From Streptomyces sp. R302 (GTDB taxonomy: Bacteria > Actinomycetota > Actinomycetes > Streptomycetales > Streptomycetaceae): a stretch of 64,000 bases of DNA. The position numbers and the translations under genes are program-made. Under the pieces are notes generated by a model, which was not told the DNA's origin, searched no databases, and worked only from the letters and a program-made list of their open reading frames with translations. The first letter of the stretch is position 1; the number at the start of each line of letters is the position of its first letter. The DNA is taken from positions 62,001 to 126,000 of the forward strand of contig NZ_JABBGE010000011.1 of assembly GCF_012927245.1 (NCBI RefSeq). Reading direction: 5' to 3'. This document shows, one piece after another, positions 23,827-32,272 of this stretch.

Positions 23827-25640
23827 CCCAGCCGCCCCCGCCTCCGAACCAGCCGCCGAACCAGCCTCCGAACCAGCCCCCCGGCCCGCCGCCGGGCGGC
23901 TTCGGCGCGCCGACGCCCCCGCCGCCGCAGGGCGAGCCCGGCTACGGCCACCCGCAGGCCCCGCAGGGCCAGCCCGGCTACGGCTACCCGCAGCAGGCCC
24001 CGCAGGCCCCCCAGTACCAGCAGCCCCCGCAGCAGGGCCAGCCGTACCAGCAGCCGGTTCCGCCGCCGTACGGCTACCCGAACCAGCCGCAGCAGCCGTA
24101 CGGCTACCCGACCGCGCCGCAGCAGCAGGTCCCGGCCGCCGCCCCGGGCGGCCGCCGGAAGCTGTCCGCGCAGGCGCAGATCGTCGTCGCGGCGGCCGTG
24201 GCCGTCGCGGTGATCGTCGGCGTCGGCATCTGGTACGCCAACTCCGGCTCGGACACGCCCCCGGACGCCAAGCCCGTCGGCGGCACCAGCCAGTCCCCGA
24301 ACGGCGGCGGTGACGGTGGCGGTGACGGCGGCGCCGGCAACGGCCTCGGCGGCAACGGCAAGGAGAAGCCGGGCGGCAAGACCGGCGCCCGCCTCGCCTT
24401 CCGCATCGACGTGCCGAAGGTGCCCGACACCACGCCCGTCGACGGCTCCTGGCTCACCGACAAGACCTTCGTGAAGACGGGCGTCAACTCGGTCGTCGGC
24501 TACGACATCGACAAGGGCACGGTCTCCTGGACGATCCCGCTGGCCGGCCAGGTCTGCGGCGCGTCCCGGCACAAGACCGAGGACAACAAGGTGCCGATCC
24601 TCTTCGAGGAGAAGAAGCGCGTCGCGCCCCGCTACTACCAGAGCTGCAACCAGGTCGGCATGCTCGACCTGAACACCGGCAAGCTCCTCTGGTCCGCCTC
24701 CGTCAGCGGCGGCGGCGACGCGAAGGCCCGCTTCAGCGAGGTGACGCTCGGCGGCGGCACCGTCGCGGCCGGCGGCACCGACGGCGGCGCGGCCTTCGAC
24801 GCGGCCACCGGCAAGGTGCTCTGGAAGCCGCAGTCCAACGACCAGGGCTGCTACGACATGGGGTACGGCGGCGGCGCCGGCCTCGTCGCGGTCCGCAAGT
24901 GCGGCAAGTACGGCGCCCAGACCATCACCGTCCAGAACCTGGACCCGAAGTCGGGCAAGCCGCTCTCCGAGTTCAAGATGCCGCAGGGCGTGGACTACAC
25001 GTCGGTCGTCTCCACCAAGCCGCTGGTGGTCGCGGCCAACGTCGGCGACGCCGCCGACGACGGCAGCAGCGTCTCGGACTTCTTCTCCATCGACGAGAAG
25101 ACCGGCAAGCTGCGGACCAAGATCACGGCCGACCCGGACCGCTACGCGGCCGAGTGCGGCGCCACCTCGGTGGAGGAGTGCTCGCAGGCGCTGGTCGGCG
25201 ACGACCGGCTCTACCTGCCGACCGAGGAGCACGAGGGCTCCACCGGCGAGTACAAGGACAAGACCAACGAGATCGTGGCCTTCAGCCTCGCCGACGGCAA
25301 GATGGCGCCGGAGAAGGCCGACGCGGGCGACGGCTACGTGCTGATGCCGCTGCGCATGGACGGCGGCGACCTCATCGCGTACAAGGTGCCCCCGTACGAC
25401 AAGGGCGGGCAGCTCGTCTCCGTCCACGCGGGCACGATGAAGTCGACGCTGCTCCTGGAGAACCCCTCGGACAAGGCGAACCGGTCCATCGAGGGCAGCT
25501 TCTCGATCACCGGCGCCGAACTCCTCTACGCCGACGGTCGGTTCTTCATCTCCGGCACCTACGCCAACAAGCCGAGGGAGTCCTCCGGCTCCGCCCTCGA
25601 CAAGAGGTACCTCGCGGTCTCGTTCAGCACCAAGGGCTGA
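23823..25640 (+). CDS. Membrane-anchored PQQ-type beta-propeller protein (paralogue 2)
   Basis: A 605-residue paralogue of the preceding protein with the same layout: a Pro/Gln-rich N-terminus (residues 1-110) containing NQPPNQPPNQPP and repeats of QPPYGYP type, a membrane helix at about 115-140, a glycine-rich linker (GGGDGGGDGG), and a propeller with blades such as DIDKGTVSWTIPL and NTGKLLWSAS. The GTG start at 23823 overlaps the stop of paralogue 1 (GTGA), so translation is coupled and the two proteins probably act together. A very strong hairpin terminator follows. The function is unknown; a protein-interaction role at the outer membrane face is an inference. Confidence 0.82.
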   Translation: MTQPPPPPNQPPNQPPNQPPGPPPGGFGAPTPPPPQGEPGYGHPQAPQGQPGYGYPQQAPQAPQYQQPPQQGQPYQQPVPPPYGYPNQPQQPYGYPTAPQQQVPAAAPGGRRKLSAQAQIVVAAAVAVAVIVGVGIWYANSGSDTPPDAKPVGGTSQSPNGGGDGGGDGGAGNGLGGNGKEKPGGKTGARLAFRIDVPKVPDTTPVDGSWLTDKTFVKTGVNSVVGYDIDKGTVSWTIPLAGQVCGASRHKTEDNKVPILFEEKKRVAPRYYQSCNQVGMLDLNTGKLLWSASVSGGGDAKARFSEVTLGGGTVAAGGTDGGAAFDAATGKVLWKPQSNDQGCYDMGYGGGAGLVAVRKCGKYGAQTITVQNLDPKSGKPLSEFKMPQGVDYTSVVSTKPLVVAANVGDAADDGSSVSDFFSIDEKTGKLRTKITADPDRYAAECGATSVEECSQALVGDDRLYLPTEEHEGSTGEYKDKTNEIVAFSLADGKMAPEKADAGDGYVLMPLRMDGGDLIAYKVPPYDKGGQLVSVHAGTMKSTLLLENPSDKANRSIEGSFSITGAELLYADGRFFISGTYANKPRESSGSALDKRYLAVSFSTKG

Positions 25641-25652
25641 CGTCCGCGACCC

Positions 25653-25694
25653 GCGCGAAGGGCCTCCCCGGGACACCGGGGAGGCCCTTCGCGC
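25653..25694 (+). terminator. Long hairpin terminator after the propeller pair
   Basis: A perfect 19-base stem (25653-25671 with 25676-25694) closes on the four-base loop GACA, starting 12 bases after the stop codon of paralogue 2. No T-run follows directly. Very strong for its size. Confidence 0.85.
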
Positions 25695-25811
25695 GTCCGC
25701 TTCCCCCTTTCGGGCGGCGGCGGTTGACGGACCGTGGGGCGGGGGAGCGTGTAGCTTGCCGGGATCAGAAGTGCCGGGGGACGGTGCGCCCGGGGGATGG
25801 GGGATGACGGG

Positions 25812-26495
25812 ATGGGCGTTCGGCTCGTGGTCGTGGACGACCACCGCCTGCACGCGGAGGCGCTCGCCTCGGCGCTGAAGCTGCGCGGGCACCGGGTGCT
25901 CGCGGCGGCCGCGCCGGCCGCCGGGGCGGCGGAGGTCGTGGTGGGCCGGGCCCCCGAGGTGTGCCTCTTCGGCACGGCGGCACCGGCCGCCGCCGGGGCC
26001 TTCGAGCCGGTCGCGCGGATCAAGCGGGAGCGGCCGCAGGTGGCCGTGGTCGTCCTCGGCCCGGTGCCGTCGCCGCGCGGGATCGCCGCCGCCTTCGCTG
26101 CCGGGGCGTCCGGGTACGTCCGGCACGACGAGCGGATCGAGGGCGTCGAGCGGGCCCTGCTGAAGGCGCGGGCGGGGGAGGCCGCCGTGGCGCCGCAGCT
26201 GCTCGCCGGGGCCTTCGCGGAGCTCCTCGACCCGGCGGCGCAGCCGGACGACGAGGCGCAGCGGCTCCTCGCGCTGCTGACCCACCGGGAGGTGGAGGTC
26301 CTGGTGCGGGTCGCGGAGGGCGACGACACCCGGCTGATCGCGGCGGGGATGGGGATCGCGCCGAGCACGGCGCGGACGCATGTGCAGCGGGTGCTGATGA
26401 AGCTGGGCGTCGGGTCGCGCCTCGAAGCGGCGGCGCTGGCGGCGCGGACCGGGCTGCTCGACCGGGCGGTGCCGCGGCCGCGTACGGCGTACTGA
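25812..26495 (+). CDS. LuxR-type regulator with a degenerate receiver domain
   Basis: About 227 residues with an NarL-like layout: a receiver-like N-terminal domain (LVVVDDHRLHAEALA) and a C-terminal LuxR helix-turn-helix (LLTHREVEVLVRVAEGDDTRLI, STARTHVQRVLMKLGV). The acidic pair DD is kept, but where the phosphorylated aspartate should lie the sequence reads PEVCLFGTAAP with no Asp, and the usual lysine of the last loop reads RHD. It is therefore probably not controlled by normal phosphorylation. I chose the ATG at 25812 for its GGGGGA site; an ATG at 25797 is in frame. No kinase gene is next to it. A second, canonical LuxR regulator lies 3.5 kb downstream, beyond gal. Confidence 0.8.
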   Translation: MGVRLVVVDDHRLHAEALASALKLRGHRVLAAAAPAAGAAEVVVGRAPEVCLFGTAAPAAAGAFEPVARIKRERPQVAVVVLGPVPSPRGIAAAFAAGASGYVRHDERIEGVERALLKARAGEAAVAPQLLAGAFAELLDPAAQPDDEAQRLLALLTHREVEVLVRVAEGDDTRLIAAGMGIAPSTARTHVQRVLMKLGVGSRLEAAALAARTGLLDRAVPRPRTAY

Positions 26496-26546
26496 CGTTC
26501 CACGGAGGGTCCTGCGGGGTCGCACCCTTGACCCCGATGTTCGGTT

Positions 26547-26568
26547 GTGGTTCTTTGTGCGTGGTTCT
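26547..26568. promoter_or_regulatory. Direct repeats in the gal operon promoter region
   Basis: GTGGTTCT occurs twice with a 14-base period (26547-26554, 26561-26568) in an unusually T/G-rich stretch that continues as TGTTTGTTCG, ending about 15 bases before the galT GTG. The composition and repeats suggest a regulator target such as a DeoR/LacI-type gal repressor. No exact consensus is recalled. Confidence 0.35.
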
Positions 26569-26594
26569 GTTTGTTCGCGCCCGGAGGGCACCCC

Positions 26595-27638
26595 GTGAAG
26601 AAGACCGTCACCACGCTCGCCGACGGGCGCGAGCTCATCTACTACGACAGCCGCGACGACCTCGTCCGCACCGCCGTCGACCCGCGCCCCCTCGCCCCCG
26701 TCACCTCCCGCTCGGAGATCCGGTACGACGAGCTGACCGGCGACCACGTCGCCGTCGCCTCCCACCGGCAGACCCGCACCTACCTCCCGCCGGCCGACGC
26801 CTGCCCGCTCTGCCCGGCCCGGGACGGACGCGAGAGCGAGATCCCCGAGGAGGGCTACGAGGTCGCGGTCTTCGAGAACCGCTTCCCGTCCCTCTCCGGC
26901 GGCGTCGGCCGCTGCGAGGTCGTCTGCTTCACCGACGACCACACCGCCTCTTTCGCCGACCTCACCGAGGAGCGGGCCCGCCTCGTCCTCGACGCCTGGA
27001 CCGACCGCACCGCCGCCCTCTCCGCCCTCCCCGGCGTCCAGCAGGTCTACTGCTTCGAGAACCGGGGCCGGGAGATCGGCGTCACCCTGCCCCACGCCCA
27101 CGGCCAGATCTACGCCTTCCCGTACGTCACCCCCCGCACCGCCCTCATGCGCCGCCGCGCCGACGAACACCGCCGGGAGACCGGCCGGAACCTCTTCGAC
27201 GACCTCGTCGCCCGCGAGCGCGCCGACGCCGAACGGGTGGTCCTGGAGACCGAGCACTGGATCGCCTTCGTGCCGTACGCCGCCAAGTGGCCGTACGAGG
27301 TCCACCTCCACCCCCGGCGGCGCGTCCCCGACCTGCTCGGCCTCGACGAGGCCGCCCGCACCGAGTTCGCACAGGTCTATCTGGAACTCTTGAGGCGCTT
27401 CGACCGGATCTTCGGCCCGGCGGAGCCGCCCACGCCCTACATCGCCGCCTGGCACCAGGCGCCGTTCACGGACGAGCGGCGGGAGGACTTCGGACTGCAC
27501 CTGGAGCTGTTCACGGTCCGGCGCGCCTCCGGCAAGCTGAAGTTCCTCGCGGGCACCGAGTCCGGCATGGGCGCGTTCATGAACGACGTCCGGCCGGAGG
27601 ACGCGGCCCGGCGCATCCGAGAGGTGGCAAGCGCATGA
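26595..27638 (+). CDS. galT: Galactose-1-phosphate uridylyltransferase GalT
   Basis: Second Leloir enzyme, transferring UMP from UDP-glucose to galactose-1-phosphate. The 347 residues have a zinc site CPLCPARDG near residue 70, and the active-site HAHGQ in LPHAHGQIYAFP, where the nucleophilic histidine is the second H of the HxH pair; HLHPRRRVP and AAWHQAPF are also conserved. The GTG start at 26595 with GGAGG eight bases upstream is chosen over an in-frame start at 26547. It overlaps galE by ATGA. First gene of galTEK. Confidence 0.94.
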   Translation: MKKTVTTLADGRELIYYDSRDDLVRTAVDPRPLAPVTSRSEIRYDELTGDHVAVASHRQTRTYLPPADACPLCPARDGRESEIPEEGYEVAVFENRFPSLSGGVGRCEVVCFTDDHTASFADLTEERARLVLDAWTDRTAALSALPGVQQVYCFENRGREIGVTLPHAHGQIYAFPYVTPRTALMRRRADEHRRETGRNLFDDLVARERADAERVVLETEHWIAFVPYAAKWPYEVHLHPRRRVPDLLGLDEAARTEFAQVYLELLRRFDRIFGPAEPPTPYIAAWHQAPFTDERREDFGLHLELFTVRRASGKLKFLAGTESGMGAFMNDVRPEDAARRIREVASA

Positions 27639-28630
27639 CGACGGCCAAGAAGTACCTGGTCACGGGCGGGGCGGGCTATGTGGGCGGCACGGTCGCCGCC
27701 CACCTCCTGGAGCGGGGGGACCGGGTCACCGTCCTCGACGACCTCTCCACCGGCTTCCGGGAGGGCGTCCCGGCCGGCGCCGAGTTCGTCGAGGGCCGCG
27801 TCCAGGACGCCGCCCGCTGGCTCGACGGCTCCTACGACGGCGTCCTGCACTTCGCCGCGTACTCGCAGGTCGGCGAGTCCGTCGCCCAACCGGAGAAGTA
27901 CTGGGAGAACAACGTCGGCGGCACCATGGCGCTGCTCGGCGCGATGCGCGCGGCCGGCGTCCGCAGGCTGGTCTTCTCCTCCACCGCCGCCACCTACGGC
28001 GAGCCGGCGGCCGTCCCGATCACCGAGGCCGCCGCCACCGCCCCCACCAGCCCCTACGGGGCGAGCAAGCTGGCCGTCGACCACATGATCACCGGCGAGT
28101 GCGCCGCCCACGGCCTCGCCGCAGCCTCGCTGCGCTACTTCAACGTAGCCGGGGCCTACGGCGGGCTCGGCGAACGCCACGACCCCGAGTCGCACCTCAT
28201 CCCGCTCGTCCTCCAGGTCGCCCTCGGCCGGCGCGGGGCCATCTCCGTCTACGGCGACGACTACCCGACCCCCGACGGCACCTGCGTCCGCGACTACATC
28301 CACGTCGCCGACCTCGCCGAGGCCCACCTCCTCGCCCTCGACGCCATGACCGGCGGCACCGTGCCCGCCGGCGAGCACCTGATCTGCAACCTCGGCAACG
28401 GCAACGGCTTCTCCGTCCGCGAGGTGATCGAGACCGCCCGCAAGGTCACCGGCCACCCGATCCCGGAGGCCGCCGCCGGGCGCCGCCCCGGCGACCCGGC
28501 CGTCCTCGTCGCCTCCGCCGACACCGCCCGCGAGCGGCTCGGCTGGACCCCGTCCCGACCCGACCTGGCGGCCGTCGTCGCCGACGCCTGGGCCTTCGCC
28601 CGGCACCGACACGAGGAGGAGGGCGCATGA
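27635..28630 (+). CDS. galE: UDP-glucose 4-epimerase GalE
   Basis: Interconverts UDP-glucose and UDP-galactose with tightly bound NAD. The 331 residues form an extended SDR: the Rossmann motif VTGGAGYVGG at residues about 9-18, HFAAYSQVGES, the serine in LVFSSTAATYGEP, and the catalytic YxxxK in SPYGASKLAVD. The substrate part has RYFNVAGAYGG and CVRDYIHVADLA. The gene overlaps galT upstream and galK downstream by ATGA, so the operon is tightly coupled. Confidence 0.95.
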   Translation: MTTAKKYLVTGGAGYVGGTVAAHLLERGDRVTVLDDLSTGFREGVPAGAEFVEGRVQDAARWLDGSYDGVLHFAAYSQVGESVAQPEKYWENNVGGTMALLGAMRAAGVRRLVFSSTAATYGEPAAVPITEAAATAPTSPYGASKLAVDHMITGECAAHGLAAASLRYFNVAGAYGGLGERHDPESHLIPLVLQVALGRRGAISVYGDDYPTPDGTCVRDYIHVADLAEAHLLALDAMTGGTVPAGEHLICNLGNGNGFSVREVIETARKVTGHPIPEAAAGRRPGDPAVLVASADTARERLGWTPSRPDLAAVVADAWAFARHRHEEEGA

Positions 28631-29766
28631 GCGTCGCCGCCGGCTTCGAGGCGCTGTACGGCGCCGCGCCCGACGGGGTCTGGGCCGCCCCCGGGCGGGT
28701 CAACCTCATCGGCGAGTACACCGACTTCAACGACGGCTTCGTGCTGCCGCTCGCCCTCCCGCACACCACCGTCGCCGCCGTCTCCCGCCGCGACGACGGC
28801 GTCCTGCGGCTGCACTCCGGCGACATCGACGGCGGGATCGTCCAGCTCGACGTGGCCGACCTCGAACCCCTCTCCGGCGGCGGCTGGGCCGCCTACCCGG
28901 CCGGGGTCGTCTGGGCGCTGCGGGAGGCCGGGCACCCGGTGACCGGCGCCGACGTGCACCTCGCCTCCACCGTGCCGACCGGCGCCGGGCTCTCCTCCTC
29001 GGCGGCCCTGGAGGTCGTCACCGCCCTCGCCCTGAACGACCTCTTCGGCCTCGGGCTCACCCGGCCCGAGCTGGCCCGGATCGCCCAGCGCGCCGAGAAC
29101 GCCTTCGTCGGCGTGCCCTGCGGCGTCATGGACCAGATGGCCTCCGCCTGCGCCGAGGAGGGCCACGCCCTCCACCTGGACACCCGGGACCTGTCCTGCC
29201 GCCAGGTGCCCTTCGACCTCGCCGCCGAGGGGCTCGCGCTGCTCGTCGTCGACACCCGGGTGAAGCACGCCCTCGGGGACGGCGCGTACGCGGAACGGCG
29301 CGCCGGTTGTGAGGCGGGCGCGCGGGCGCTCGGGGTGCGCACCCTGCGCGAGGTCGACGCCGCGCATCTGCCCGCCGCGCTCGACCGTCTGAGCGACGGG
29401 ACGATTCTGCGGTACGTCCGGCACGTGGTCTCGGACAACGACCGGGTGGTCCGGGTGATCGACCTGCTCGACGCCGGCGCGACCCGGGAGGTCGGCCCGC
29501 TCCTCACCGAGGGCCACGCCTCGCTCCGGGACGACCTGCGGGTCTCCTGCGCGGAGCTGGACCTGGTGGTCGAGGCGGCGAACGCGGCCGGGGCGCTCGG
29601 CGCCCGGATGACCGGCGGCGGCTTCGGCGGCTCGGCGGTGGTCCTGGTGGAGGCGGACCGGGCGGAGGACGTCGCGGCGGCGGTCCGCAGGGCCTTCGCG
29701 GGCGCCGGGTACGCGGAGCCGGGAATCTTCCCGGCCGTCCCCTCGGCGGGCGCCCGCCGCCTCTGA
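28627..29766 (+). CDS. galK: Galactokinase GalK
   Basis: GHMP kinase that phosphorylates galactose at C1, first step of the Leloir pathway. The 379 residues show the galactokinase signature GRVNLIGEYTDFNDGFVLP, the ATP loop PTGAGLSSSAALEV, GVMDQMAS with the catalytic aspartate, and the C-terminal RMTGGGFGGSAVVLV. The ATG at 28627 overlaps the galE stop. Last gene of the operon; a LuxR-type regulator follows after 237 bases in the same direction. Confidence 0.95.
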   Translation: MSVAAGFEALYGAAPDGVWAAPGRVNLIGEYTDFNDGFVLPLALPHTTVAAVSRRDDGVLRLHSGDIDGGIVQLDVADLEPLSGGGWAAYPAGVVWALREAGHPVTGADVHLASTVPTGAGLSSSAALEVVTALALNDLFGLGLTRPELARIAQRAENAFVGVPCGVMDQMASACAEEGHALHLDTRDLSCRQVPFDLAAEGLALLVVDTRVKHALGDGAYAERRAGCEAGARALGVRTLREVDAAHLPAALDRLSDGTILRYVRHVVSDNDRVVRVIDLLDAGATREVGPLLTEGHASLRDDLRVSCAELDLVVEAANAAGALGARMTGGGFGGSAVVLVEADRAEDVAAAVRRAFAGAGYAEPGIFPAVPSAGARRL

Positions 29767-30003
29767 CCGCGATCGTTCACACGGACGGTCGACTTCGGAC
29801 ACTTCCGCCATTCGGCCCCCACCGTGCCGCCCCGCCCCTACTCTGTGGGCAGCGCCGGTGGGGGCCGGTGCCGTTCAGGGGAGCGAGACCCGTCGGGTAC
29901 GGCGCCGGGAGCGGGGTAGCAGTCTGGTCACGGCGGCGGCCGTGTGCCCGACGGACCCGCCCTCCGGCGTCGTACCGCGCCGGTCTCTCCTCGACACTTG
30001 GGG

Positions 30004-30783
30004 GTGTCCGTGGCACGAATCCGGGTCCTGGTGGTGGACGACCACCGCGTCTTCGCCGAGTCGCTGGCCGCCGCGCTCGCGGCCGAGCCGGACGTCGACG
30101 TCGCCGCGGCGGGTACGGGTCCCGCCGCCATGCGCTGTCTGGACCGGGGGGTCGCGGAGGGGCGCCGGTTCGACGTGCTGCTCGTCGACGCCGATCTGGG
30201 CGTGCCGCCCGGGCCCGCGGCCGTACCGCCCCCTCGTGAGGGCGAGCCCGCCGTGGACGGGATCGCGCTGGTCGCGGGGGTGCGCAAGGCCCAGCCCGCG
30301 GTGCGCACGGTCGTGCTCGCCGAGAGGGACGACGCCCGCCGGGCCGCGCTCGCGCTGCAGGCGGGGGCTTCCGGCTGGGTGGCGAAGGACTCCTCGCTCC
30401 AGCGGCTGCTCGCCGTGGTGCGGGGGGTGCTGCGGGACGAGACGCATCTGCCGCCGGCGCTGCTGACCGGGGTGCTGCGGGAGCTGACGGCGGCCCGGCG
30501 GCACCGGACGGAGAGCGAGCGGCTCGTGGAGTCGCTGACCCCGCGCGAGCGGGAGGTGCTGCGGTGCATGGTGGCGGGCCTGGGCCGCAAGGCGGTGGCG
30601 GAGCGCCTCTTCCTCTCCCCGCACACGGTCCGCACGCACATGCAGAACGTGCTGGGGAAGCTGGGCGTCCACTCGACGCTCGCGGCGGTGGCGCTGGCCC
30701 GGCGGGCGGGCGTGGGCCCTGCGCCGCTGCCGGCGCCGGTCCTAGCCGGGGACGTTGTCGAACGGGGCGGTCAGCCGGCGTAG
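30004..30783 (+). CDS. LuxR-family response regulator
   Basis: About 259 residues with a receiver domain and a C-terminal LuxR helix-turn-helix. The receiver keeps the acidic DDH block, the phospho-acceptor aspartate in DVLLVDADLG, and a lysine in GWVAKDSS. It carries a proline-rich insert (PPGPAAVPPPREG) that lengthens the domain. The DNA-binding part reads LTPREREVLRCMVAGLGRKAVAERL and SPHTVRTHMQNVLGKLGV. GTG codons at 30004 and 30010 both fit; the second has GGGGG upstream. No histidine kinase is adjacent. The gene converges on tamR, overlapping it by 42 bases. The target is unknown. Confidence 0.82.
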   Translation: MSVARIRVLVVDDHRVFAESLAAALAAEPDVDVAAAGTGPAAMRCLDRGVAEGRRFDVLLVDADLGVPPGPAAVPPPREGEPAVDGIALVAGVRKAQPAVRTVVLAERDDARRAALALQAGASGWVAKDSSLQRLLAVVRGVLRDETHLPPALLTGVLRELTAARRHRTESERLVESLTPREREVLRCMVAGLGRKAVAERLFLSPHTVRTHMQNVLGKLGVHSTLAAVALARRAGVGPAPLPAPVLAGDVVERGGQPA

Positions 30784-31239
30784 CAGGGTGGCGAGTTCGG
30801 CGCGCTGGGGGCGGGAGAGCTGGGCGAGGATGGCCCGCTCCTGGGCGAGCAGCCCGGCGAGCGCCTCGTCGGCGCGGTCGCGTCCCTCGGGGGTGAGGCG
30901 GACGAGCACGCCGCGCCGGTCGCTGGGGTCGGGGAGCCGCTCGACCAGGCCCTTCTTGGTGAGCCGGTCGATGCGGTTGGTCATGGTGCCCGAGGTGACC
31001 AGGGTCTGGGTGAGGAGCTGGCCGGGGGAGAGCTGGTACGGGGCTCCGGCGCGGCGCAGGGAGGTGAGGACGTCGAACTCCCAGGGCTCCAGCTGGTGCT
31101 CCGAGAAGGCGAGCCGGCGGGCGCGGTCGAGGTGCCGGGCCAGCCGGGAGACGCGGCTGAGGACCTCCAACGGCTCCACGTCGAGGTCCGGGCGCTCTCG
31201 GCGCCATGCAGCGACCAGCCGGTCGACCTCGTCCTCCAT
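30742..31239 (-). CDS. tamR: MarR-family regulator TamR
   Basis: A 165-residue winged-helix MarR protein (LEPWEFDVLTSLRRAG, SPGQLLTQTLVTSGTMTNRIDRLTKKGLVER, with the wing DPSDRRGVLVRLT). It stands divergent from a trans-aconitate methyltransferase gene, which is the arrangement of S. coelicolor TamR. From recall, TamR represses tam and aconitase-related genes and is released by citrate, aconitates or isocitrate. Two candidate operators lie in the shared intergenic region. The 3' end overlaps the convergent LuxR-type gene. The symbol is based on this context and family. Confidence 0.82.
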   Translation of the reverse strand: MEDEVDRLVAAWRRERPDLDVEPLEVLSRVSRLARHLDRARRLAFSEHQLEPWEFDVLTSLRRAGAPYQLSPGQLLTQTLVTSGTMTNRIDRLTKKGLVERLPDPSDRRGVLVRLTPEGRDRADEALAGLLAQERAILAQLSRPQRAELATLLRRLTAPFDNVPG

Positions 31240-31274
31240 GTGATCAGTGTAGTGGGTCTGTTGACATAAAGTCT

Positions 31275-31286
31275 CTTGGGGTCAAG
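31275..31286. promoter_or_regulatory. Candidate TamR operator 1
   Basis: CTTGGGGTCAAG is a 12-base imperfect palindrome (CTTG-N4-CAAG, arms perfect) in the tamR-tam intergenic region. It fits a CTTGAnnTCAAG-type MarR site with one mismatch. A further degenerate copy GTTGACATAAAG lies 15 bases upstream at 31260-31271. Confidence 0.5.
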
Positions 31287-31304
31287 TTTCTCTATCTCAT
31301 GAAT

Positions 31305-31316
31305 CTTGATATCGAG
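31305..31316. promoter_or_regulatory. Candidate TamR operator 2
   Basis: CTTGATATCGAG, within the nearly perfect 16-base palindrome ATCTTGATATCGAGAT, lies exactly 30 bases centre to centre from operator 1, about three helical turns. It sits in an A/T-rich stretch next to a TATATT element (31318-31323) that may be a -10 box for tam. Confidence 0.5.
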
Positions 31317-31400
31317 ATATATTTGGCCGAAAGGTGGGGAAGGGACCCGGCCGGAACCGGTTCCGTTTCGCCGACTCACACCTGCAAGGGGGCTTCGAAC

Positions 31401-32243
31401 ATGCATTCCGTGCCGTCCGTCGATTCAGCCGCACCGGTCTGGGATCCGCACCAGTACCTCCGCCACTCCACCCACCGCACCCGCCCCTTCCTCGACCTCC
31501 TCCACCGAATACCGCGCCTCCCCGACCACGGGCGCCCCGCCCGCATCGCCGACCTCGGCTGCGGACCCGGCAACGTCACCGCCCTCCTCGCCGACCGCTG
31601 GCCCGATGCCCACATCACCGGCTTCGACCTCTCGCCCGAGATGCTCGAACAGGCCGAGAAGGACTGGTCCGGCACCACCGCCGGCGGCGGCTGGCTCGAC
31701 TTCCGCGCCGCCGACGCCGCCCACTGGACCCCCGCCGAGCCCTACGACCTGATCGTCTCCAACGCCGCCCTCCAGTGGGTCCCCAACCACCCCGAGTCCT
31801 TCGCCGCCTGGATCGACGGCCTGCGCCCCGGCGGCGTCCTCGCCTTCCAGGTCCCCGCCAACTTCACCTCCCCCAGCCACGCCCTCCTCGGCGAACTCTG
31901 CGCCCGCCCCGAATGGCGCGCCCGCCTCGCCGGCCAGGGCCGCCGCTTCGTCCACATCCTCGAAGCCCCCGACTACCTCACCCGCCTCACCGCCCTCGGC
32001 TGCGAGACCGATGTCTGGGAGACCGTCTACTGCCAGCTCCTCCAGGGCGAGGACCCCGTCCTCGACTGGGTCAAGGGCACCGCCCTGCGCCCCGTCCTCA
32101 CCGCCCTCGGCGACGACCGGGAAGCCGTCGACGCCTTCCTCGCCCAGTACCGCGACCTCCTCCGCGAGGCCTACCCCCCGGGCCCGGACGGCACGATCTT
32201 CCCCTTCCGCCGCGTCTTCGCCATCGCCCGAAAACCCGCCTGA
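31401..32243 (+). CDS. tam: Trans-aconitate 2-methyltransferase Tam
   Basis: A class I SAM-dependent methyltransferase of 280 residues that methylates trans-aconitate, relieving inhibition of aconitase. The SAM motif IADLGCGPGNVTALLADRWP is near residue 50, followed by GFDLSPEMLEQA, and the family segment VSNAALQWVPNHPESFAAW, which closely fits Tam. The WDPHQYLRHSTHRTRPFLDLL start also matches. The ATG at 31401 is chosen; a frame extension upstream into the promoter is not credible. It is divergent from tamR and shares a terminator with the VCBS gene. Confidence 0.88.
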   Translation: MHSVPSVDSAAPVWDPHQYLRHSTHRTRPFLDLLHRIPRLPDHGRPARIADLGCGPGNVTALLADRWPDAHITGFDLSPEMLEQAEKDWSGTTAGGGWLDFRAADAAHWTPAEPYDLIVSNAALQWVPNHPESFAAWIDGLRPGGVLAFQVPANFTSPSHALLGELCARPEWRARLAGQGRRFVHILEAPDYLTRLTALGCETDVWETVYCQLLQGEDPVLDWVKGTALRPVLTALGDDREAVDAFLAQYRDLLREAYPPGPDGTIFPFRRVFAIARKPA

Positions 32244-32272
32244 GACGGGGCCTGGGACGGGGCCTGGAAACG

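Noticed and set aside
23727..27500. 1257-residue minus-strand open frame
   Set aside because: It is antisense to the second propeller gene, a regulator and galT, with no recognisable domain. It is a composition artefact.
26595..29766. Secondary-metabolite sugar cluster
   Set aside because: galT, galE and galK form a complete Leloir operon; no glycosyltransferase, dehydratase or synthase gene is nearby.
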